Assembly: GCA_004026145.2 (NCBI GenBank)
Contig: CP034993.1
Coordinates: 14,655,637-14,719,636, forward strand
Length of the DNA stretch: 64,000 nt
DNA from: Takifugu bimaculatus
Taxonomy: Eukaryota; Chordata; Actinopteri; Tetraodontiformes; Tetraodontidae
Reading direction: 5' to 3'
The position numbers were made by a program, and so were the translations under genes. The notes beneath the pieces were generated by a model that saw only the letters and a program-made list of their open reading frames with translations, was not told where the DNA came from and did no database searches. Shown piece after piece: positions 56,215 to 64,000 of this stretch (positions are counted from its first letter, which is position 1; the number at the start of each line of letters is the position of its first letter).

Positions 56215-56405
56215 GAGAAGAGGCCTTAACAATCTTTGTGGACAAGAGGAAGCTGAGTAAGAAGGCAGAGGTGAGCGACTACGCTGGGAATTCCTCCACC
56301 GTGACTCTGGAAGCTCTGCACCAGCTGGCTGCCTCCTACTTCATCGACAGAGAAAGCACCCTGCGCAAACTCCACCACATCCAGATCGCCTCCACCGCCA
56401 TCAAG
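56215..56405 (+). CDS. brinp3: brinp3 exon 4: MACPF domain continued
   Basis: This exon encodes residues 139-202: EEALTIFVDKRKLSKKAEVS, then an N-glycosylation sequon NSS at about 164, then LEALHQLAASYFIDRESTLR and HHIQIASTAIK. RKLSKKAE and ASTAIK favour BRINP3 over its paralogues. The exon is 191 nt, enters in phase 1 and exits in phase 0 after AAG with donor GTGACG. No frameshifts. Confidence 0.96.
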
Positions 56406-59400
56406 GTGACGCCTTCAGCATGTTGTGGCACGGCTCAGTGCGCCCGCTTTCGTCTACGCTAACAACACGCTCCCGTTTTGGATTTTTCCTCCTCTATTCC
56501 CGTTGCTTCCTTTTGTCGTCTTCGCTCTAAAAATACCCGCGAGCAGGTTCCAGTCAGGAGTTTGCAGCAATTGTTGTTTCTCCAACTTTTTAATCAGATG
56601 GAATGAACAGGACACAAACAGCATCCTGCCTGTCGTGACGCTCCTTTATTAGCTTCATATCTGGTTCCAACAGGAGCTCCTATAGCTCAGGAATCCCTAA
56701 ATTTTATTTGAAACGTCTCCTGACTGATATCTGCAAATACACCAACGTCATCGTGTTCCTTTGTCAGGGACAGTCACCAACGTGAGCGCACAGATGGAGA
56801 CTGGTTGGAGTCAGAGATAGGAGCTACGTCAGGAGCCAACAGAGGCTGATTAAAGAAAACGTGCTGATCCGAACGCACCGCCGCCCGTGTTGAAGCCATC
56901 CCTGGAGTTCAGGGTGTGAGTGCTTAGCTGCAACAATGACCAGCGCTGAAGTGGAAAATGATGCTTTTTATCAGCGTGCTTGTGACGAGATACCACCTTT
57001 GTGTGCCACCAGCTCGGGTCTGGAGGACGCCTGCTGAGGTGCACATATGGTGCGGTGGAGATTAATGAATCTGGTGACACGCCTTCCCCTTTGGGTGGTG
57101 TGGGGTTAATGGGTCTTTGGAGGGGAAGATGACCCTCCATTCTGTCCCTTTCTCATTGCTTTGAGCAGCACAGTAGTCGGCTCTCTTTGTTGCAGACAGG
57201 CGTGAATCAATCTGCCGGCGCTGGTATCACAGTTCACTGTGATCCAGGGAGCGGCGGATGGGAACAGAGGCTTTGGATGAGTCTCTGTGTTTCCTTTCTC
57301 ACAAATCAGAATTTTTCATGAAGCTGCAGAGAGGAAGCGATGCTGCTTTCATGCCCCACAGGCAGCCACTGGGTGTAACTGACAGGTAGCACATGGGAGC
57401 AGAAGAAAGCCCCGTCGCAGGTATCGACCCAAAAGAGCGACAGACTTAGTAGCTATGCCTCATTTCCAGAACCGACTGACCCACAGAGCAGCGGAACAAA
57501 CGCGTCTCTCTGCACGCGATTGGAATGAAACGAGTCGGGGGACGAATGAGAGAGGGCACCGGCGAGGCCGACAACCCTCCCACACACACACCCACCCGCC
57601 CAGCGTGTTACGCTAACGTCAGAGCTAACTTGACAGCGACACAGCTTCATTTATGGATGTGAAGGTGATTTCCAGCACTGAATCAGCTCAGCTCGTTTCC
57701 ACCAGGAACGACTCTCGTTCCTCTGCTTTGATACTAAACTGATGCCTGTTGGAGGGAGGAAACAGGAGCGTCTGACTTTAACTGGCGGACGCAGCTCGCT
57801 CGTGTCCTTTCTCATTGTCCAGCTCAGACTAACTCCTGGTTTATCATCCATCAGCGGTTAGACATGACCATGCAACACCCTGTCTGAAGTCACTTAGCAG
57901 CCAGTAAGTTTAAAGGAAATATGCACCAACTGATGAAAGCAGCTTTAATCAGATCATTTAGTGATCTTCCTGTCCTCCTGTCCTGCTGTCCTCCTGTCCT
58001 GCTGTCCTCCTGTCCTCCTGTCCTGCTGTCCTGCTGTCCTGCTGTCCAAACGTCAGCTTGGATCAGACTCATTAATTCATTCAAATCTTCAATGAAACAC
58101 GGTCAAGGCTCAAGGCCAAAGCTGAACTTAAGGACCGTGTAAATATTGAATTTACAGTTGCTGTAATGGTGCAAATGATCATTACTGGTGCTTGATGGGA
58201 TGTCCACTGGACTTTAGTGCAGTCTGAGTGCACGGCGATGGGATAAGCTGCAGGAGCTTTGCTTTAAAATTCAGATGAATTGTCTTCTAATGATGCACTT
58301 AGTGATTCTTTAGAAAGACGTTTGAGGGGTTTAATTCCGACAGAAAGCTCTCGGCTGGTTGGGGTGAAGACCTTGAACCATTCTGACACCTCCACTGTGA
58401 TCAGGCATCAATGTTCCCAAAGATTCCCAGCCGTGGATCAGAGGGAGAATGACGGAATGATAATGTTTCTGTGACGCCTGGAAATGAGAGGCGAGGCCTC
58501 AGCACTTGTCTCAAATGCATCCCAACGTCTGGGATGTTTCTCAAGCCTGCAGGTGCACATGTGACCAGCACTTCTGAGGGTCGCTGTTTAATGGGACAGC
58601 TTCACACAACCAGTCCACCTCCAGTCCCCACTCCAGGTTTGGACTGGTCAGGCTCCTGAAAGCCAGAGCGACTGTTTCTCACTGAACATTAAATTTAGGG
58701 TCATTTCAAATCCTCCATTATAGACACAAACACTTAACCGTGCTTATTCCAACCGTTCATAAAGGCTTTAAACCAATTTATTCCTGGCAGAGGCTCTTCT
58801 GCCCTCCAGCGACCCCCAGTCTTCAAATACAGCTTTTTAATTGAATGTTTCATTTCGCCAACATGCCAAGTTTGAGTCAACGTCCGCCTGCTGTACGTGG
58901 ACGAGATCCAGACGTTGGTCTCTGCATGTTCTCATCCTGCCTCTCCGCTGAGCGGAAATACACCAGCACGAGTCGGCAGCATATCACGGAGCTTTAGCTC
59001 GTTCCTTCACGTAGCAACGCTACGATACAGGTGGTCAATAATGTCTTATTACGTCTTCTAATATACCAGGATCCATCTAGGGTGAAAAACAGCTGCTTTG
59101 CAAAGCGGAAATTGAATGTTCTGCTCATCAGTCAACGTTGCCATATGCTATATCATATGCTGGATCAAATATTTACCCAGTTATATGGATACAGCATTTA
59201 TGTGGCTTGGAAACTGGAATTGTCAAGGATTGATCGTTTGATCCATATTTTTCATTAGTCAACTCGGATTATTTCCCGTTTTAAGGAATGTTTATCTTCC
59301 CATGAGCCCTGTTCCTGCAGCAGTGGGACTCCAGTTGAAGCTCAGTCATATTCGCCCTTACTCACCCTTACTTTACTCTGACCTGGCCAGAACCGTTGAA

Positions 59401-59617
59401 TTAGAATATGAGGCACAAATGAGGCCCACTCAGAGGCTCCGAGTCAGGGTCAGGCAGCGCTGAAATAAGATCTCATGATGTTTGCTGGAGCCGATTGTTG
59501 GCGAAGGTCAGTCAGAAGAGCATCAGTTGGTGAATGCGCGGGCACTTGTCATACTGTCGACAGCAAGGACGCAGCGCCGTTAATCTGAAAGTGCACTTCT
59601 GATTTCATATCACCCAG
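56406..59617 (+). other. brinp3: brinp3 intron 4
   Basis: A 3.2-kb intron with donor GTGACG and acceptor ATATCACCCAG. It contains a short CA run near 57580-57594 and an 8-bp tandem repeat at 57967-58047. No further exon is seen. Confidence 0.88.
57967..58047. repeat. 8-bp (CTGTCCTS)n tandem repeat
   Basis: About ten units alternating CTGTCCTC and CTGTCCTG. Confidence 0.95.
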
Positions 59618-59723
59618 GTGACAGAGACCCGCACCGGCCCTCTCGGATGCAGTAACTATGACAACCTTGACTCCGTTAGCTCCGTCTTGGTTCAGAGCCC
59701 TGAAAATAAAGTCCAGCTCCAAG
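59618..59723 (+). CDS. brinp3: brinp3 exon 5
   Basis: A small 106-nt exon encoding residues 203-238: VTETRTGPLGCSNYDNLDSV, then SSVLVQSPENKVQLQ. It is one of the most conserved stretches across BRINP2/3. The acceptor is CACCCAG at 59611-59617. The donor is GTTTGT at 59724, and the exon ends in phase 1 with the G of glycine-238. It is easy to miss because of its size, but it is essential for the frame. Confidence 0.95.
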
Positions 59724-59919
59724 GTTTGTCTTGTTTTAGTGGAGTCTTCCAACTTTTTACTGCCTTGTTTATTTGTTTGATTGTTATGTGGTAGAAAAGA
59801 ACATAAAAAAGTTTGGTTTTTTTATCAAGAGATAAGCTCAGCCAGCACGTTATTACCGCTGTACTTCCAATAACGCTCCCCCAGTTTGATGACAGCACTA
59901 AACCCGCTTGCTTTTATAG
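59724..59919 (+). other. brinp3: brinp3 intron 5
   Basis: A 196-bp intron, GTTTGT to CTTTTATAG, the shortest in this gene. Nothing else is seen. Confidence 0.93.
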
Positions 59920-60156
59920 GGTTGCAGCTGATCCTCCCAGTTTACCTGAGAGAAGGTTTTGTGCAGGCTGCCCTCAGCTATATAGCCTGCAACGGCGAGG
60001 GCGAGTTCGACTGCAAGGACAACGACTGCTGGTGCAAATGTGACCCCAAGTTCCCGCAGTGCAACTGCCCGTACATGGACATCCAAGCCATGGAGGAGAG
60101 CCTGCAGAGGATCACGGAGACGTGGGGGGTGCTCTACAAAGACTTCGAAGAGTCAG
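59920..60156 (+). CDS. brinp3: brinp3 exon 6: cysteine-rich segment
   Basis: This exon encodes residues 238-317: GLQLILPVYLREGFVQAALS, then a cysteine-rich stretch with C261, C269, C274, C276, C278, C285 and C287 in CNGEGEFDCKDNDCWCKC and QCNCP. DIQAMEESLQRITETW follows. The cysteine pattern matches the post-MACPF, EGF-like module of BRINPs and implies disulfide formation in the secretory pathway. The acceptor is TTTTATAG at 59919 and the donor GTAGAA at 60157. It enters and exits in phase 1; aspartate-317 is split. Confidence 0.96.
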
Positions 60157-60694
60157 GTAGAAAGATATGCAAAAAAAAGAATCCATATTCCTCTCTTTCT
60201 GTTGCATAGCTCACTGAGAACTGGGAATTACTTTTGAGAAAAAAGAGTTTTTTTTCTTCTCCAATATAAATCATTCATGCCAGAGGAAGTAGGTCTTCCT
60301 CGGGTAAAATAATTCAGGATCCAACTTTAACGCCGACATTTTATAGCAGAGTGATGCATCCACATACCTGCTGGACGTGGAACCAATGGTGAATGAAGTG
60401 GTTGTATTCCACGCCAACCTGAGTTAATATAGCATTGATATATTTGAGTGTTGGTGCTTTAAAACGCTTCCTGGCAGCTGTTCCAGTGGTAAAAAATGAC
60501 CAAAATAAGAGCACAAATCCAGACTGGGCTCACACAGCAGGAGCTGTTGGTGGTACGATAGGCGGACCTTTCTGCCCAAAATGAACTCTTAAAATGTAGT
60601 ATTGTGTACGCCCAGTTAGAGGCCTGTCAGACCTTTTCAGTCTGGATTGCTGATTTATACTTCTTCAATCTCCTTGGAATTTATTTTGTTCCAG
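60157..60694 (+). other. brinp3: brinp3 intron 6
   Basis: A 538-bp intron with donor GTAGAA and acceptor TTTTGTTCCAG. No repeats or other features are seen. Confidence 0.92.
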
Positions 60695-60917
60695 ATGAAT
60701 TCAAGGCGTTCTACACAAGGCTGCCCCAGAACTACTTCCTGAATGTGTCGACCATCCAGCACCTGTGGTCACTGGACCCCGGGTTCCAGTGGCGGTACGA
60801 GCAGCTGGAGGCCAGCATGCGTCTCCTGTCCAGGCGAGCTCAGAGAGTCATCTTCAAGCTGTTTAGCCTCAGTAAAAGATGCAGCCGGCAGCCTCAAATC
60901 CACCTACCCAGAGAACG
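60695..60917 (+). CDS. brinp3: brinp3 exon 7
   Basis: This exon encodes residues 317-391: DEFKAFYTRLPQNYFLNVST (with an NVS sequon at about 333), then QHLWSLDPGFQWRYEQLEAS and FKLFSLSKRCSRQPQIHLPR. FSLSKRC and the RQP-x(4)-LPR pattern match BRINP3. The donor is GTGAGC at 60918. The exon exits in phase 2 with CG, and arginine-391 is completed at 63978. Confidence 0.96.
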
Positions 60918-63900
60918 GTGAGCACAAAACGCCCACAGGCTTTCATAGCAGGTGGACTTGACTTCACTGTTTCTTTTCTGGGTGGTGCATCATCTCATTT
61001 TAAGTCATTCCGTCATTTTTAGTCTTGTCTGGACTTCACTTCTTCATTTTAAAGGGGCAGGGACATGAACCTAAACGTTGTAATCCTGTATATTGGATGG
61101 AGGGAGTCATTAGACACGACCATTACTCTTCGGAGACAGCGCTTCCTGTTGATGTCTCCAATAGCAGGAAGTGATTCTCAGCGATGTGCTGGGCGGTTCT
61201 CACCACCCTCTGCAGCACCTTCTGGTCCGAGACGGAGCAGTTCCCCCACCAGACTGTAATGCAGTTGGCAAGGATGCTCTCGATAGTGCAGCCATAGAAG
61301 CTCATCAGGGCGTCTGATGAGGGTGGATTTGGTCATCTCTGGAAAAAGAGGCGCTGGTGAGCCCTCTTGACCCACATGGGCAGACTTCCTGTGTGCACAC
61401 CAACACCTTATCTCGATGGATCCTTCAGCAAACTCAGTGCTGCACATGCAACGTAGTAGTCAGCAGGAGTATCAATAGACACACTTTATATTTAGGTTTT
61501 AATTAGGACGGAACAGAACTGGACCGCAGCAGTCCAGTCAGTCTAATCTAGCTGGACTCCTCTGAGGAACCTGGGGATGCAGACCTCAGGAGACCTTAGA
61601 TGAGCACCAGGGGTGGTGTCAAAAGGGTCCTCAATGACTCCTCCCATCAAACAGCCTCCGAACAGTGATGTTGCACGTCTGTTGTTGCCATGCAACGGTG
61701 GCTGGATTCTGCGTGCAGCCCTGAGCTCTCCCAGCATCTACACAGACCCGACTCTGGAGGTGTTGAAATACTATAGTGAAAAATGCAGAGTTCTGTCAAA
61801 TAATGAGCAAGTAAAGCTTTATCATGTAAAACATGTAAATGGATTCAATTAGCTGTGGCTGTTGCGGGAATGGGATTAGAAAGTACTCAAATTAAAATTG
61901 GTGTTCATTCCTCAGCAGCTGCAATTTGAAGATAAACTCCAGCGAACTGCAGCAGATGTTGTGTCATCACTTTATTTGGGCTTTTTCTTCCTTCCTTCGT
62001 CCATCTCTCATCATTCCATAATGTGAAACCTCCCTCCCTTTATTTTATTTGGACTTTGACTGACCACCAATAGGAGCCAGAATAACCTGAGCAGTGACTT
62101 GGTTTCTCCTGCTGCTCTTAGGTTTCTTTTCTTAGTTTTTTTGCAGTTCTACAGGAACCAGACATTTCTGCTAAGAGCTCATTATTCACATCCAAACTTT
62201 GACTATTAGCAGCCAAATTACCCCATTCATTTTATGAAATCATTGAAATGAAACTAGCCTTTTAACACATAACTAATTAAATGGGCATCGACAACCACTC
62301 AAATTTGGCAGCAACAGATTTGAAGAGAAGAAGAGGAGAAAAAGCTTTTGGCCTGACTTGCAGGTTAGACTGACAGTTGGAGCATTGCTGCTTTATGAAT
62401 TTGTGATGAGTTCTTCTCACTTCACGTGGCCTCGCTCCCTCCATCAGGGGGAGTAATTGTCAGTGTTGATGAATCCCATCATCAGTTTCAATCACAGAGG
62501 CTTCAGATCGACTCCACCTCGATGGCAGGCGTGCCGGGGAGCAGAACTCATGAATCAACCGGCAGATTAATCTATACATTCGGCGTCCACCCGGCTTCTC
62601 TCTTTGTGCCTGTAAACCGCTGCGTCATTCTCTCCCTCGTTGCTGGAGCGCACATTAATCACCGATCCGCACACCTGATACTGTCACCCTCCTCCTCCGG
62701 GGTAGACGGGGAACAACATCAGCCTCAGCCAGAGTTATCGTTCTTTTGTGTCTGTTCAGACGCTTCTGTGATTGACAACAAGGTGATTTTCAGTTGGTGT
62801 GGGAGAAAAATGGAGACACGGGAGACCCGTGCTAATAATCTGATGCATTAACCCTCCACCTGCTTCTTTAGTTTAATAAATCCATGTGATTAGAGCCTCC
62901 GAAGCAGTTGTCTGAGGCCTGCAGAGCTAAGAAGGCCCTGCAGGGGTGAGCGGGGAGGTCGGACACACTCATCCATCTATTTAGTGCAGCTCACACTGAA
63001 GCAGGTGTCAAACCACCAACCCCATTCCCAGTTAACACACTCATTTAGGAGCCAGAGCTTCTTAATGTTCAACTTTACTGATGCAACAGAAGGTAACTGG
63101 GGATAAATCCAAGACAGGTCCCAGACTGGGATTAAAAGTCTGAAAGTTGGGTTTCATTTGACTGGGGGCATGTTTCATGGTAAATACCCAAGGAAAATTA
63201 AAGAAATGAGTCTAAATTTGGCTGAACACAAAACCCATGGAGGAGTAATAGTGAGGAGGGAATCTGAGAATTCCTCTTTCCAAGCCAGTACTGGGAAACA
63301 GAAGGGATGCTCCACGTGCGTAGCATAGGCTCGGTCACGACACGCTCTCCTTTTTATGTGGAATGTGCCATGAGCTTCCAAAGGGCTGCAGCTGAGAGAG
63401 AGTAACAGGCGGGAATCAAACTTGCAGCCACATGGGAGAATCACAGCTACCCCGAGGATGCAGCGTGCTTCTAATATTTATGACACGAGTGGATCAAAGC
63501 CTCGCCGTCTCTCCCATTCTCCTCTCAACCACCAGAAACTCGCTGCGTGTGGAACTTCACTCATCAGGAAGTTTAGGACAACAAACACACGAAAACGCTT
63601 TTATTCTCCCAGAATAACCCGATATTCCTGCACTCGCCCAGTAATAATAATATCTTTTAACTAACAAATGAGGAGTTTCTGCCTAAAGGCAGTATTAAAG
63701 CTAAATAAACCATAGAATGCACCACAACGCTAAATATGACATCAGAAGGAGGGAAAGCTTCACGTCCTTTAGTTTTCAACAGTTTCAAAGTCATCCGTTA
63801 ACATTTTAAACTCTACACAATCAGGGCAGGGCAACTTCTATTTTCACCTTTCAATCAGCAAAACCATAATTAGTTGAATCGTATTATGGTGATTATTTCT

Positions 63901-63977
63901 GCCTGTATGTTTTAATTAGCGAGCTGCCTGGGCGACCTCACCAGACAAACATGTTCACTCTTCCTTCCCCGGTGCAG
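60918..63977 (+). other. brinp3: brinp3 intron 7
   Basis: A 3.06-kb intron, GTGAGC to TTCCCCGGTGCAG. It contains an antisense LINE fragment (about 61095-61460) and otherwise complex sequence. The block 62440-62720 has enhancer-like AT/GC texture, of unknown status. Confidence 0.88.
61095..61460 (-). mobile_element. antisense non-LTR retrotransposon C-terminal fragment
   Basis: The minus strand reads MSFYGCTIESILANCITVWW and then VLQRVVRTAQHIAE. This is the C-terminal thumb/tail motif of fish L2/CR1-type LINE ORFs (CTIESILT-CITVWYGN and LQRVVRTAQ are recurrent). Upstream on the same strand (61310-61440) further remnants occur in another frame. The RT core and the 3' tail are missing. It sits in brinp3 intron 7, antisense to the gene. 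It is a different subfamily copy from the element at 3.6-5.2 kb. Confidence 0.75.
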
Positions 63978-64000
63978 CTCTCAGTCCTACTGGCTGAGCC
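63978..64000 (+). CDS. brinp3: brinp3 exon 8, first 23 bases (terminal exon, truncated)
   Basis: The acceptor TTCCCCGGTGCAG ends at 63977. The first base completes arginine-391 (CG+C), and the codons that follow read SQSYWLS before the window ends. This matches the start of the large BRINP terminal exon (human BRINP3 has TSTYWLTR at the same place). The remaining half of the protein lies outside the window. Confidence 0.88.

Larger units (their letters stand above)
40450..64000 (+). other. brinp3: brinp3 gene locus (3' end beyond window)
   Basis: This locus encodes a BRINP-family MACPF protein of the nervous system, secreted or retained in the ER lumen. BRINPs are induced by BMP and retinoic acid and are reported to slow neuronal cell-cycle progression. 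One non-coding and seven coding exons are present, and every splice site is GT-AG with matching phase (exon lengths 224, 191, 191, 106, 237, 223 and at least 23 coding bases). The symbol brinp3 rather than brinp1 or brinp2 rests on residues shared with BRINP3: LSDKGPFH, RKLSKKAE, ASTAIK, SYIACN and FKLFSLSKRC. Teleosts can carry several brinp3 copies, and I cannot say which this is. The gene spans about 23 kb here, far less than its several hundred kilobases in human. Confidence 0.93.

Overview
The window is vertebrate nuclear DNA, most likely from a compact-genome percomorph teleost such as a pufferfish relative. Genes are split by GT-AG introns, (CA)n/(TG)n and tetranucleotide microsatellites are dense, and the recognisable transposon is an L2/Maui-type LINE of the kind common in fish. 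The species call is inference; the vertebrate/teleost call is strong. Nothing looks bacterial or viral.

Layout. (1) Positions 1-1802 hold the 3' half of an APC-family gene, best matched to apc2, on the + strand: two short armadillo exons and the start of the large last exon. The coding text has about seven frameshifts and runs into a gap of exactly 100 N (1803-1902), a placeholder contig join. (2) Positions 1903-40440 contain no protein gene I can defend. They hold a 5'-truncated L2-type LINE (about 3560-5195), a 1 kb block of minisatellites (8600-9815), two CATC arrays (15457-16106 and 17228-17643), a small LINE fragment on the minus strand beside the first CATC array, many microsatellites and homopolymers, several GC/CpG-rich patches, and AT-rich complex-sequence blocks that look like conserved non-coding elements. 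(3) Positions about 40470-64000 hold brinp3 (BMP/retinoic-acid-inducible neural-specific protein 3) on the + strand. A CpG-rich 5' exon ends at 41157 and seven coding exons follow, at 48660-49012, 54963-55153, 56215-56405, 59618-59723, 59920-60156, 60695-60917 and 63978-64000. The last is the start of the terminal exon, cut by the window edge. All splice sites are GT-AG and all phases agree, giving the first 398 residues of a protein that is about 766 residues in human.

The two genes act in unrelated settings: apc2 in Wnt/cytoskeletal control in neurons, brinp3 as a secreted or luminal MACPF-family neural protein. Their adjacency depends on the N-gap join and should not be taken as proven synteny. 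I found no undescribed multi-gene system. The observations most worth a second look are the brinp3 upstream ORF formed by splicing, the frameshift cluster in apc2, a possible unassigned exon at 24318-24509, the candidate conserved elements in the gene desert, and several unusual tandem arrays, including a 45-bp unit array open on both strands.
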